From Enterobacteriaceae bacterium (GTDB lineage: Bacteria; Pseudomonadota; Gammaproteobacteria; Enterobacterales; Enterobacteriaceae), in the NCBI GenBank assembly GCA_902363335.1, contig CABIZV010000007.1, positions 62,001 through 126,000 on the forward strand: a stretch of 64,000 nt of DNA, written 5' to 3'. Made by a program: the position numbers and the translations under genes. This document shows, one piece after another, positions 31,242-39,924 of this stretch. The notes under the pieces are model-generated. The model ran no database searches. It had not been told where the DNA came from and saw nothing but the letters and a program-made list of their open reading frames with translations. Position 1 is the first letter of the stretch. The number at the start of each line of letters is the position of its first letter.

Positions 31242-32117
31242 ATGACGCGCAGCTATATCCCTCTCAATTCGCTTCGGGCTTTTGAAGCCGCCGCCAGGCA
31301 CCTGAGTTTTACGCAAGCCGCGATTGAGCTCAACGTAACGCATTCAGCCATCAGCCAGCAGGTGAAGTCGCTGGAGCAGCATCTGAACTGCCAGCTTTTT
31401 GTGCGGGTGTCCCGCGGCCTGATGTTGACGACGGAGGGCGAAAATCTGCTGCCGGTGCTGAACGAATCTTTTGATCGTATCGCTGGTATGCTGGATCGCT
31501 TTGCCAGCCATCGCGCCCAGGAAAAGCTGAAAGTGGGCGTCGTCGGCACCTTTGCCACCGGTTGTCTCTTCCCGCTGCTTGACGATTTTCATCGCCATTA
31601 CCCGCATATTGACCTGCAACTGTCGACCCACAATAACCGCGTCGATCCTGCGGCCGAAGGGCTGGATTACACTATCCGTTACGGCGGCGGGGCCTGGCAC
31701 GGCACGGACGCGATATTTCTGTGTCATGCGCCACTGGCGCCGCTGTGCTCACCGGAAATTGCCGCCCACCTGCACTCGCCAGCCGATATGCTGAAATTTA
31801 CTCTCCTGCGCTCCTACCGGCGCGATGAATGGACGGCATGGATGCAGGCGGCGGGCGAGTTGCCGCCGTCACCCACCCATCGGGTGATGGTGTTCGATTC
31901 ATCAGTGACCATGCTGGAAGCGGCACAGGCAGGGGCAGGGATTGCGATGGCTCCCGTGGGTATGTTTAGCCACTTGCTCAACAGCGAGCGCATTGTTCAG
32001 CCGTTTACCACGCAGATTGATTTGGGAAGCTACTGGCTCACCCGGCTCCAGTCACGCACAGAAACGCCTGCTATGGGCGATTTTGCCCGGTGGCTGGTGG
32101 GGAAGATGCGGAAATAA
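31242..32117 (+). CDS. ampR: LysR-type regulator AmpR
   Basis: A 291-residue regulator of ampC that senses peptidoglycan recycling products (activated by 1,6-anhydro-MurNAc peptides, repressed by UDP-MurNAc-pentapeptide). N-terminal winged helix (about 1-65, SFTQAAIELNVTHSAISQQVKSLEQ) and a LysR substrate domain. Residues reported as important for control are present in wild-type form: Arg86, Gly102 (VVGTFATG) and Asp135 (NNRVDPAAEG). No sign of a constitutive change at these sites. Divergent from ampC, convergent with frdD. Confidence 0.95.
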   Translation: MTRSYIPLNSLRAFEAAARHLSFTQAAIELNVTHSAISQQVKSLEQHLNCQLFVRVSRGLMLTTEGENLLPVLNESFDRIAGMLDRFASHRAQEKLKVGVVGTFATGCLFPLLDDFHRHYPHIDLQLSTHNNRVDPAAEGLDYTIRYGGGAWHGTDAIFLCHAPLAPLCSPEIAAHLHSPADMLKFTLLRSYRRDEWTAWMQAAGELPPSPTHRVMVFDSSVTMLEAAQAGAGIAMAPVGMFSHLLNSERIVQPFTTQIDLGSYWLTRLQSRTETPAMGDFARWLVGKMRK

Positions 32118-32141
32118 CAGGCCCGCCGGATGGCGGGCCTG
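32118..32141. terminator. Bidirectional terminator, ampR / frdD
   Basis: CAGGCCCGCC-GGAT-GGCGGGCCTG, immediately after the ampR stop and 5 bases from the frdD stop. Confidence 0.8.
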
Positions 32142-32146
32142 AGGGC

Positions 32147-32506
32147 TTAGATAGTGACCACGGCAATCAATGTGACGACCGTCAGAATAGTCGCCAGACC
32201 GTAGAACACCCATTTGCCGCTTGGCACGTGGATTTTCAGGTCGTGCATCGCATGGTGAATACGGTGCAGGCCGCACCACAGCGGTAGGACGACCATCAGG
32301 AACAGAAACACGCGGCCGATAAAGCTGCTGGCAAAGGCCAGCACGCGCTCATAGCTCAGCGCATCGCCCGGGAATAGCCCCAGCGGAAGCAAAATGCCTA
32401 CCAGCAGGATAATCACCGGCGCAATGATGGCGCTCCACATGCCGCCTGCGCCAAACAGGCCCCAGAAGACCGGCTCGTCAGAACGTTTTGGATTTGGATT
32501 GATCAC
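32147..32506 (-). CDS. frdD: Fumarate reductase membrane subunit FrdD
   Basis: A 119-residue anchor subunit with three TM helices that binds menaquinol with FrdC. Conserved: VFWGLFGAGGMWSAIIAPVIILLVG, FIGRVFLFLMVVLPLWCGLHRIHHAMHDLKIHVP. The start is GTG at 32506 (INPNPKRSDEP follows); AAGGAG lies 7 bases before it, and the length then equals E. coli FrdD. Confidence 0.95.
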   Translation of the reverse strand: MINPNPKRSDEPVFWGLFGAGGMWSAIIAPVIILLVGILLPLGLFPGDALSYERVLAFASSFIGRVFLFLMVVLPLWCGLHRIHHAMHDLKIHVPSGKWVFYGLATILTVVTLIAVVTI

Positions 32507-32516
32507 AATAGTCTCC

Positions 32517-32912
32517 TTACCAGAACAGCGCGACAAACAAAATGACCACGGTGACGATAGCCGTCACCACCCACAGCCCTTTAATCACCGGCTCTGGCCC
32601 CATTTTCTCGCTTTTTACGATGATGTTCGCGGCTTTTGGCGCCAGTTCAAACCAGGTTTTGGTATGAAGTAGGGCCGCAGCGAGCACGATCAGGTTCAAA
32701 ATGACGATAATAGGATTTTGCAGGAAGCCGACAAAATTAGCCCAGGTTTCCGGGCCGTGCTTGAGGGCGAAGATCCCATACATCAGTTCAAGGCTGAACC
32801 AGACCGCTGGCACCGCCGTCCCTTCACGCAGCATATAGAAGCGATAAAACGGCAGATTTTTCCACCAGGTAGACGGCATCGGCCGTACATAGGGTTTGCG
32901 TTTAGTCGTCAT
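32517..32912 (-). CDS. frdC: Fumarate reductase membrane subunit FrdC
   Basis: A 131-residue anchor subunit with three TM helices: PYVRPMPSTWWKNLPFYRFYMLREGTA at the N terminus, then FLQNPIIVILNLIVLAAALLHT and GLWVVTAIVTVVILFVALFW. The second ATG (32912) is better spaced from AAGGAG than the first (32915). It is 10 bases from frdD and 10 from frdB in the frdABCD operon. Confidence 0.95.
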   Translation of the reverse strand: MTTKRKPYVRPMPSTWWKNLPFYRFYMLREGTAVPAVWFSLELMYGIFALKHGPETWANFVGFLQNPIIVILNLIVLAAALLHTKTWFELAPKAANIIVKSEKMGPEPVIKGLWVVTAIVTVVILFVALFW

Positions 32913-32922
32913 CATGCACTCC

Positions 32923-33657
32923 TTAGCGTGGTTTCAGGGTGGCGATAAGAAAGTCTTTCGAGCTTTCCACTTTGCCCTGCTGAATAGCGGCGGCGGGATC
33001 GACGTGTTTTGGGCACACTTCGGAGCAGTAGCCGACAAAGGTGCAGGTCCATACGCCATTCTGGCCGTTAAGCTGCGTCATACGTTCTTTCTTACCGTGG
33101 TCGCGGCTGTCTTCGTTGTAGCGGTGCGCAAGCGTTATGGCGGCCGGGCCAATGAACTCAGGGTTCAGGCCAAACTGTGGACAGGCCGCATAGCACAGAC
33201 CGCAGTTGATGCAGCCGGAGAACTGATGGTATTTCGCCATCTGCGCCGGGGTTTGCGTGTTCGGCCCCTGATCCGGCGTGCGCGGGTTGCCGATGATATA
33301 CGGCTTAATCGCTTCCAGGCTCTCGATAAAGTGGGTCATATCGACCACCAGATCGCGTTCGATCGGGAAGTTAGCCAGCGCTTCAACCTTCAGACCTTTG
33401 GTGTATTCGCGCAGGAAGGTTTTACAGGCTAGCTTCGGCACCTTGTTGACCATCATGCCGCAGGAGCCACAGATAGCCATACGGCAAGACCAGCGGTAGC
33501 TCAGGTCTGGTGCGAGATTGTCTTTGATGTAGCCCAGCGCATCGAGCAGTGACGTCTGCTCATCGTACGGCACTTCATAGAAGGCGCTATGCGGTGCGCT
33601 GTCTACTTCCGGGTTGTAGCGCACAATCTCAATTTTGATAGTTTGCATCTCAGCCAT
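32923..33657 (-). CDS. frdB: Fumarate reductase iron-sulfur subunit FrdB
   Basis: A 244-residue electron-transfer subunit. [2Fe-2S] ligands lie in SCRMAICGSCGMMVN and LACKTFL; [4Fe-4S] and [3Fe-4S] ligands in CINCGLCYAACPQFG and CTFVGYCSEVCPKHVDP. The ATG at 33657 (MAEMQTIKIEIVRYNP) overlaps the end of frdA by 8 bases, which suggests translational coupling; the longer frame to 33696 lies inside frdA. Confidence 0.96.
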   Translation of the reverse strand: MAEMQTIKIEIVRYNPEVDSAPHSAFYEVPYDEQTSLLDALGYIKDNLAPDLSYRWSCRMAICGSCGMMVNKVPKLACKTFLREYTKGLKVEALANFPIERDLVVDMTHFIESLEAIKPYIIGNPRTPDQGPNTQTPAQMAKYHQFSGCINCGLCYAACPQFGLNPEFIGPAAITLAHRYNEDSRDHGKKERMTQLNGQNGVWTCTFVGYCSEVCPKHVDPAAAIQQGKVESSKDFLIATLKPR

Positions 33658-35440
33658 TCGCCTTCTCCTTCTTATCGGCCGCTTCGGCTTCAGCACCGTA
33701 GACGCGTTTGGCCGGTGGCAGGGTGGTGATCTTCACATCGCTGTAGTCGAGGCGGGTGGTGCCGTCGGCGTCGCGGAAGGCGAGGGTATGCTTGAGGAAG
33801 TTAACGTCATCACGCTCGGTACAGCCTTCGTCCAGACGCTGATGCGCGCCGCGCGACTCTTTACGCGCCATCGCGGAGTGCGCCATACATTCGGCAACGT
33901 TCAGCCCGTGGCCCAGCTCAATGGTATAAAGCAGGTCGGTGTTGAACACGCTGGAAGTGTCGGTTACGCGCACGCGCTTGAAGCGCTCTTGCAGTTCGGC
34001 CAGCTTATCGATGGTTTTCTGCATCAGTTCCGGCGTACGGTAAATGCCACAGCCTTCTTCCATCGACAGGCCCATTTCGTCGCGGATCTTCGCCCAGTTT
34101 TCGTTGCCTTCCTGGTTCACGACGGCCTTCAGGCGGTTTTCAATGTCGTTAACCTGTGCATCCAGCGCGCTGCCGTTGGCTTCACCTACCGTTGCTGCAC
34201 GCGCCATTGCCTGCTCGCCCGCCATGCGGCCAAAGACCACCAGTTCTGCCAGCGAGTTGGAGCCCAGGCGGTTTGCGCCGTGCAGCCCAACGGAAGAACA
34301 TTCACCCACGGCGAACAGCCCTTTAATGCGGGTTTCGCAATGCTGGTCGGTTTCGATACCGCCCATCGTGTAGTGCGCGGTTGGACGTACCGGAATCGGC
34401 TCTTTCACCGGGTCGACGCCGACGTAGGCTTTCGCCAGTTCGCAGATAAATGGTAAACGTTCCAGCAGCTTTTTCTCGCCGAGGTGACGCAGGTCAAGAT
34501 AAACCACATCGCCGCGCGGCGTGGAGATGGTGTTGCCTTTACGCCATTCGTGCCAGAAGGCCTGAGAGACTTTGTCTCGCGGGCCCAGCTCCATGTATTT
34601 ATTTTTCGGCTGGCCGAGCGGGGTTTCCGGGCCCATGCCGTAATCCTGTAGATAACGGTAGCCATCTTTGTTGACCAGAATGCCGCCTTCACCACGGCAG
34701 CCTTCAGTCATCAGAATGCCGGAACCCGGCAGGCCGGTTGGGTGATACTGGACAAACTCCATATCACGCAGCGGTACGCCGTGGCTTAGCGCCATGCCCA
34801 TACCATCACCGGTGACGATGCCGCCGTTGGTGTTGTAGCGATAGACGCGACCCGCGCCGCCGGTCGCCATTACCACGGCGTTAGCGCGAATTTGCACAAG
34901 CGTTCCTTCCATCATATTCATCGCCACCAGGCCACGGGCCTGACCGTCATCGACCAGAATGTCGAGGACGAAGTGTTCATCAAAACGTTGAATTTGCGGG
35001 AACTGAAGGGAGGTCTGGAACAGGGTGTGCAGCATGTGGAAGCCGGTTTTATCGGCGGCGAACCATGTACGCTCGATTTTCATGCCACCGAAACGTCGGA
35101 CGTTAACTCTACCGTCTGGACGACGGCTCCACGGGCAGCCCCATTGTTCGAGCTGGGTCATTTCGGTTGGGCAATGGTGGACGAAGTAATCGACAACATC
35201 CTGTTCGCAAAGCCAGTCGCCACCGGCGACGGTGTCGTGAAAATGGTATTCGAAGCTATCATGGTCCTGTGCGACGGCGGCGGAGCCACCTTCAGCGGCA
35301 ACCGTGTGGCTGCGCATAGGATAAACTTTAGAGATCAACGCGATTTTGGCTTTTGGATTGGCCTGGGCTGCTGCGATAGCAGCACGTAATCCAGCGCCAC
35401 CCGCACCTATAATGGCAAGATCGGCTTGAAAGGTTTGCAC
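33650..35440 (-). CDS. frdA: Fumarate reductase flavoprotein subunit FrdA
   Basis: A 596-residue catalytic subunit that reduces fumarate to succinate in anaerobic respiration. FAD-binding GAGGAGLRAAI near residue 12, the covalent-flavin His45 in RSHTVAAEGG, the active-site stretch GILMTEGCRGEGG, and HYTMGGIETD. It is the first gene of frdABCD and ends KKEKANG with an acidic Ala-rich tail. It is fed with fumarate by AspA and DcuA, both encoded in this window. Confidence 0.97.
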   Translation of the reverse strand: MQTFQADLAIIGAGGAGLRAAIAAAQANPKAKIALISKVYPMRSHTVAAEGGSAAVAQDHDSFEYHFHDTVAGGDWLCEQDVVDYFVHHCPTEMTQLEQWGCPWSRRPDGRVNVRRFGGMKIERTWFAADKTGFHMLHTLFQTSLQFPQIQRFDEHFVLDILVDDGQARGLVAMNMMEGTLVQIRANAVVMATGGAGRVYRYNTNGGIVTGDGMGMALSHGVPLRDMEFVQYHPTGLPGSGILMTEGCRGEGGILVNKDGYRYLQDYGMGPETPLGQPKNKYMELGPRDKVSQAFWHEWRKGNTISTPRGDVVYLDLRHLGEKKLLERLPFICELAKAYVGVDPVKEPIPVRPTAHYTMGGIETDQHCETRIKGLFAVGECSSVGLHGANRLGSNSLAELVVFGRMAGEQAMARAATVGEANGSALDAQVNDIENRLKAVVNQEGNENWAKIRDEMGLSMEEGCGIYRTPELMQKTIDKLAELQERFKRVRVTDTSSVFNTDLLYTIELGHGLNVAECMAHSAMARKESRGAHQRLDEGCTERDDVNFLKHTLAFRDADGTTRLDYSDVKITTLPPAKRVYGAEAEAADKKEKANG

Positions 35441-35565
35441 GACATTCCTCCAGATTATTGTTATTTCACAACACGCTACGCGGGGGATATCACATAGCCT
35501 GGCGTAAAAACGTTTCCACTGCTCCTTTATGGGTAAAGCAGTATACCCGTGAGGTCGTCAGGGAA

Positions 35566-35584
35566 ATTTGACGTGTTCGATTTT
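35566..35584 (-). promoter_or_regulatory. Possible FNR site before frdA
   Basis: The minus strand reads AAATCGAACACGTCAAATTT, close in layout to the E. coli frdA FNR site (TCGA...GTCAA half sites), about 130 bases before the frdA start. Only one half matches the consensus well. The rest of the 310-bp gap (35441-35750) has no other clear element. Confidence 0.4.
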
Positions 35585-35750
35585 TTTATCGTTATGTGCG
35601 CTTTATTTATCACTGTAGCTGATGAATTACGTTGTGGAATTACCTAGGAAAATCCTCTTTGCCGTAATGCGGGAAATGCTGGGCAAAATTTGTGTCATTT
35701 GATGCTTGAGGGTAGACTTCGTGCCCTTGTCTGAAATCGGAGAAAAAAAC

Positions 35751-36728
35751 ATGAGCGAGACGGCAACCTGGCAGCCGAGCGCATCCATCCCAAACCTGTT
35801 AAAACGCGCGGCGTTGATGGCGGAAATTCGTCGTTTCTTTGCCGACCGCGGTGTACTGGAGGTGGAGACGCCTTGCATGAGCCAGGCAACGGTGACTGAC
35901 GTCCATTTAGTCCCGTTTGAGACTCGCTTTGTTGGCCCGGGGCACTCCCAGGGCATGAACCTGTATCTGATGACCAGCCCGGAATACCATATGAAGCGCC
36001 TGCTGGCGGCGGGCTGTGGCCCGGTGTTCCAGCTGTGCCGCAGCTTCCGTAATGAAGAGATGGGGCGTCACCACAATCCAGAGTTCACCATGCTGGAGTG
36101 GTATCGTCCGCACTTTGACATGTATCGTCTGATAAACGAAGTTGATGATTTGTTGCAGCAGGTGCTGGAAACGCAGCCCGCGGAAAGCCTCTCATATCAG
36201 CAGGCGTTCCAGCGTCATCTGGAAATTGACCCGCTGTCAGCGGACAAAACCCAGCTACGCGAAGTCGCAGCAAAGCTTGATTTGAGCAACATCGCTGATA
36301 CAGAAGAAGACCGCGATACCTTGCTACAACTGCTGTTTGCGATGGGCGTTGAGCCGCATATCGGCAAAGACAAGCCGACATTCGTTTATCATTTCCCGGC
36401 AAGTCAGGCTTCACTTGCGCAGATTAGCGCTGAAGATCACCGTGTCGCTGAGCGTTTTGAGGTCTACTACAAAGGGATTGAGCTAGCTAATGGTTTCCAT
36501 GAACTGACCGACGCCCGCGAACAGCAGCAACGTTTCGAGCAGGATAACCGCAAGCGCGTGGTGCGTGGCCTAACGGCGCAGCCTATTGACCAGAATCTGT
36601 TAGATGCGCTGACGGCAGGTTTACCAGACTGTTCCGGCGTGGCGCTGGGCGTTGACCGTCTGGTGATGCTGGCGCTAGGCGCTGAACAGCTGTCGGACGT
36701 ATTGGCGTTCAGCGTGGATCGGGCATAA
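35751..36728 (+). CDS. epmA: EF-P lysyl-transferase EpmA (PoxA/GenX)
   Basis: A 325-residue paralogue of lysyl-tRNA synthetase lacking the anticodon-binding domain; it attaches beta-lysine to Lys34 of EF-P. Class II motifs: MSQATVTDVHLVPFETRF, FQLCRSFRNEEMGRHHNPEFTMLEWY (motif 2), and GVALGVDRLVMLALG (motif 3). Start at 35751 (MSETATWQPSASIPN) with GGAG 10 bases upstream. Divergent from frdA; a terminator follows. Confidence 0.96.
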   Translation: MSETATWQPSASIPNLLKRAALMAEIRRFFADRGVLEVETPCMSQATVTDVHLVPFETRFVGPGHSQGMNLYLMTSPEYHMKRLLAAGCGPVFQLCRSFRNEEMGRHHNPEFTMLEWYRPHFDMYRLINEVDDLLQQVLETQPAESLSYQQAFQRHLEIDPLSADKTQLREVAAKLDLSNIADTEEDRDTLLQLLFAMGVEPHIGKDKPTFVYHFPASQASLAQISAEDHRVAERFEVYYKGIELANGFHELTDAREQQQRFEQDNRKRVVRGLTAQPIDQNLLDALTAGLPDCSGVALGVDRLVMLALGAEQLSDVLAFSVDRA

Positions 36729-36755
36729 GTCTGATTTAATACAATTATGCAACAT

Positions 36756-36781
36756 AAAATGGCGCATTTTGCGCCATTTTC
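36756..36781 (+). terminator. epmA terminator
   Basis: AAAATGGCGC-ATTTT-GCGCCATTTT followed by CTAGTTTTTA, 27 bases after the stop. Confidence 0.88.
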
Positions 36782-36949
36782 TAGTTTTTAATTTTAAAAT
36801 TCCCTCTTCTGGTCACAAGATTCGTCTGGCTATTTGCTATCATCCGGCCAGCAATTTCTCGCGTCGATTTTCCGCTGCCTTGCTTGTGCAAGCCTGCCGC
36901 GCGATGCCGCTCGATGTGTAAAAAACAGTCCAGAGTAAGGGATGGTCAT

Positions 36950-38452
36950 ATGACCCAATCAATAAAAAAGATGAGCCTTATTGGCCTCATCCTCATGATA
37001 TTCACCTCAGTTTTTGGTTTTGCCAATAGCCCCTCAGCATTTTACCTGATGGGCTACAGCGCCATTACCTGGTATATATTTTCTGCACTTTTATTCTTTA
37101 TTCCATTCGCCTTAATGATGGCTGAAATGGGATCGGCCTACCGCAAGGAAGAGGGCGGTATCTATTCGTGGATGAATAATAGCGTCGGCCCACCCTACGC
37201 ATTTATTGGCACCTTTATGTGGTTCTCCTCCTACGTTATCTGGATGGTGAGCACCTCGGCGAAAGTGTGGGTGCCGTTCTCGACCTTCCTGTTCGGTGCA
37301 GACATGACGCAGCACTGGGGCGTTGCCGGGCTTGCCTCAACGCAGGTGGTGGGGCTGTTAGCCGTGGTGTGGATGGTATTAGTGACCACCGTCGCGGCCA
37401 AAGGAATTAATAAAATCGCCCGTATTACCGCCGTTGGCGGTATTGCCGTAATGTGTCTGAATTTGGTTTTATTGTTAGTGAGTATTGCCATTTTGTTATT
37501 AAATGGCGGCCACTTTGCGCAGCCGATTAATTTCACCGCTTCACCAAATCCGGGTTATCAGTCCGGGCTGGCGGTATTATCGTTCGTGGTATTTGCTATT
37601 TTCGCTTATGGCGGTATTGAAGCCGTCGGTGGTCTGGTGGACAAAACCGACAAACCGGAAAAGAACTTTGCGAAAGGAATTATCTTTGCGGCTATTGTTA
37701 TTTCGATTGGTTATTCACTGGCCATATTCCTGTGGGGCGTGAGCACCAACTGGCAGCAAATTTTAAGCGACCATTCGGTTAACCTCGGCAACATTACCTA
37801 CGTGCTGATGACCAGTCTGGGCACTACGCTTGGCAATGCGTTGCACCTGCCGCCTGATGTGGCCGCCACGGTCGGCGTATGGTTTGCCCGTATTACCGGA
37901 CTGTCGATGTTCCTTGCCTATACCGGCGCTTTCTTCACGTTAAGCTACTCGCCGCTGAAGGCGATTATTCAGGGCACGCCAAAAGCGTTGTGGCCGTCGT
38001 CGATGACCCGTCTCAATGAAAACGGTATGCCATCGACGGCGATGTGGATGCAGTGTGCGCTGGTCAGTCTGTTCATTCTGCTGGTCTCCTTCGGCGGCGA
38101 TACCGCTTCCGCGTTTTACAACAAGTTGACGCTGATGGCGAACGTCTCGATGACCTTACCGTATCTGTTCCTGGCGCTGGCCTTCCCGTTCTTTAAAGCC
38201 AAAATGGATCTTGAGCGTCCGTTCGTGATGTTTAAAACGAAGGCGTCTACGTGGCTTGCCACCACGGTCGTAGTGCTGGTGGTGACGTTCGCCAACATCT
38301 TTACCGTGATTCAGCCGGTGATTGATGCGGGCGACTGGAGCAGCGCGCTGTGGATGATTGGTGGGCCGGTCTTCTTCTCGCTATTAGCGATGGCGATTTA
38401 TGAGAACTACCATCGCCGCGTTAACCGTCAGCCGGAACTAGTGGCGGAGTAA
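36950..38452 (+). CDS. yjeM: APC-family transporter YjeM
   Basis: A 500-residue polytopic inner membrane protein of the amino acid-polyamine-organocation family (glutamate:GABA-antiporter-like branch), with about twelve TM segments. Hallmarks: MSLIGLILMIFTSVFGFANSP at the N terminus, MAEMGSAYRKEEGGIYSWM, and IFAYGGIEAVGGLVDKTDKPEKNF. The ATG at 36950 has TAAGGG about 8 bases upstream and equals the E. coli length; an in-frame reading to 36884 adds unrelated residues. Substrate is not known. Its last codons (SLLAMAIYENYHRR) are echoed by a remnant at 38518. Confidence 0.92.
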   Translation: MTQSIKKMSLIGLILMIFTSVFGFANSPSAFYLMGYSAITWYIFSALLFFIPFALMMAEMGSAYRKEEGGIYSWMNNSVGPPYAFIGTFMWFSSYVIWMVSTSAKVWVPFSTFLFGADMTQHWGVAGLASTQVVGLLAVVWMVLVTTVAAKGINKIARITAVGGIAVMCLNLVLLLVSIAILLLNGGHFAQPINFTASPNPGYQSGLAVLSFVVFAIFAYGGIEAVGGLVDKTDKPEKNFAKGIIFAAIVISIGYSLAIFLWGVSTNWQQILSDHSVNLGNITYVLMTSLGTTLGNALHLPPDVAATVGVWFARITGLSMFLAYTGAFFTLSYSPLKAIIQGTPKALWPSSMTRLNENGMPSTAMWMQCALVSLFILLVSFGGDTASAFYNKLTLMANVSMTLPYLFLALAFPFFKAKMDLERPFVMFKTKASTWLATTVVVLVVTFANIFTVIQPVIDAGDWSSALWMIGGPVFFSLLAMAIYENYHRRVNRQPELVAE

Positions 38453-38461
38453 CGTTGGATG

Positions 38462-38512
38462 CCGGAGGGTATCCGGCAGAAAGGTAGCCCGGCCAAGCGC
38501 AGCGACGCCGGG
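38462..38512. repeat. REP-like palindromes after yjeM
   Basis: TGCCGGAGGGTATCCGGCA (38462-38480) and a GTAGCCCGGCCAAGCGCAGC / GACGCCGGG unit (38486-38513) lie directly after yjeM. Confidence 0.6.
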
Positions 38513-38514
38513 TT

Positions 38515-38561
38515 GATTTATCACTGCTGGCAATAGGGATTTATGAGAACTACCATCGCCG
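38515..38561 (+). pseudogene. Remnant of a second yjeM 3' end
   Basis: Positions 38538-38561 repeat 38395-38418 exactly (24 bases, GATTTATGAGAACTACCATC then GCCG). The preceding 21 bases differ mostly at third codon positions: the remnant reads LSLLAIG where yjeM reads FSLLAMA, both followed by IYENYHRR. So it is a diverged homologous copy, not a recent local duplication. After it the frame runs into unrelated AT-rich sequence. The remaining part of the 322-bp gap to 38774 is AT-rich with no gene seen. Confidence 0.7.
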
Positions 38562-38774
38562 GATAGTGACGTATTCTTCAGAAATCGTTTGTTTTAATAG
38601 ACCCGATTATTATCGTTGTGAATCACTATTTTATATGAATGATATAATGATGCTTTGTGTGGTGAATATTATTGATTTTACCACGAAAATTTAATATTTA
38701 ATTAAATGTGCGCCATCACACTATTTTTTTGTTTGTGGTTAATATGCCTTATTTTAATTTAGAGTATATGCGCC

Positions 38775-39485
38775 ATGGCGGGTTCTTTGGTTTTTTGTAA
38801 AGTTGATGAATATGGCTTTCCTCATTGGGATGGATTAGATTTCCTTCTTTGGAAAACGCTTCCGACCAACTGGAGATTTAGTACGGGAACAGCACATTTA
38901 TGGATATATAAGACAGCATGGCTGGTACATCATAGGGGGATGTTAAAACAGGCGGCTCGTGAAGCGCAGATTCCACTGTTGCTGTTGGCTGGCGTCGCCG
39001 CGGCGGAAGTAGGTGGAACACCTGAACGATTTAAATCCGTCGGCGTATTACAGGCGAGGCAGATTGTGGAAGTTGTACTAAGAAGAGAGCATAACGCCTT
39101 GTCTAACAATACGTCTGTTGGGTCTGTTGCGATACAACCAGGTGTGGCTGCTAAAACATTAGGTATCAGGCCAGATAAGCTGACGCATTTCGAACAGTTC
39201 CAGTTATCGAACTGTTTATTAGATAATAGGTTTAATATTCGTGTTGTCGCGTTTCATCTACGTGATTTAATCATGTTTAGCTATCCCGAAGTAGATACCG
39301 ATAATCTAACTGATGAACAAATTATTGTTATTGGTTCAAGGTATAACAGAGGTACACAAAGGAGTGTTCAGGATATTGTTGATTCCCTCGCTGCACCTAT
39401 TGGTACAAAATCACGTGAATATAGTGAGTATGGTCGAAGAATCATTGAAAAAAAGAATGCAATAATGAAAATTATGCAGGGGTAA
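38775..39485 (+). CDS. Lysozyme-like protein, possible muramidase toxin
   Basis: A 236-residue protein without a signal peptide. Residues about 56-195 resemble lysozyme/SLT-fold proteins: IPLLLLAGVAAAEVGG with Glu78 as the likely catalytic acid, SVGVLQAR where transglycosylases have a GLMQ-like motif, SVGSVAIQPGVAAKTLGI, and SRYNRGT near residues 188-194, similar to the YNAG motif. Sequence is AT-rich compared with its neighbours and codon use is unlike them. It is 3 bases ahead of the membrane protein YjeO, so the two are translated together. I infer a peptidoglycan hydrolase effector with its immunity protein; the ATG start has a weak ribosome site and may not be exact. Confidence 0.6.
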   Translation: MAGSLVFCKVDEYGFPHWDGLDFLLWKTLPTNWRFSTGTAHLWIYKTAWLVHHRGMLKQAAREAQIPLLLLAGVAAAEVGGTPERFKSVGVLQARQIVEVVLRREHNALSNNTSVGSVAIQPGVAAKTLGIRPDKLTHFEQFQLSNCLLDNRFNIRVVAFHLRDLIMFSYPEVDTDNLTDEQIIVIGSRYNRGTQRSVQDIVDSLAAPIGTKSREYSEYGRRIIEKKNAIMKIMQG

Positions 39486-39488
39486 TGA

Positions 39489-39803
39489 ATGAGTCCCAAA
39501 GCGATCTCGCTGAATATTATCTGGGCAATTGTGAGCTCTGTTCTGATTATGATGTTCTCTACCCAGGATAAAGAGTGGTTTATTGATGGGTATGGAATTA
39601 ATAACATCTGTGACCTGATGATATATATTGAAAATGATGATATTCGTGACGTAGGTGTGATCTTCACTCTTCCATTATTTATTCCCTACCTTTATGCCAT
39701 GGTGTGGAAGAAACAACGTAGTGTCTGGCAGTTTCTTGTGATGATGATGGTTGTACTTTTTTGGCTGTGGCGGTTCATTATTCGCTATCAATTATGCCTG
39801 TGA
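39489..39803 (+). CDS. yjeO: Small membrane protein YjeO (DUF2645), possible immunity protein
   Basis: A 104-residue inner membrane protein with three hydrophobic segments: SLNIIWAIVSSVLIMMF, VIFTLPLFIPYLYAMVW and QFLVMMMVVLFWLWRF. Between the first and second lies the conserved loop STQDKEWFIDGYGINNICDL, which would face the periplasm. It clearly aligns with E. coli YjeO (DKEW-IDG-GINN-CD and IRDVGVI pattern). It starts 3 bases after the lysozyme-like gene. Function is unknown; the periplasmic loop and tight coupling fit an immunity protein against a periplasmic muramidase, an inference only. Confidence 0.8.
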   Translation: MSPKAISLNIIWAIVSSVLIMMFSTQDKEWFIDGYGINNICDLMIYIENDDIRDVGVIFTLPLFIPYLYAMVWKKQRSVWQFLVMMMVVLFWLWRFIIRYQLCL

Positions 39804-39840
39804 ATTGATAGCTGATTAATTTCATCCTCCCACCGTATTT

Positions 39841-39917
39841 GTAGGCCGGATAAGGCGAAGCCGCCATCCGGCAATCTGCATGGTAGTGCCTGTTGGCGCG
39901 CAGCTTTCAGGCACTAC
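39841..39917. repeat. REP unit and perfect hairpin before mscM end
   Basis: GTAGGCCGGATAAGGCGAAG / CCGCCATCCGGCA (39841-39873) is a REP. Next, GTAGTGCCTG (39883-39892) pairs perfectly with CAGGCACTAC (39908-39917); no T run on the mscM side, so its role as terminator is uncertain. Confidence 0.7.
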
Positions 39918-39924
39918 CCGGTGC

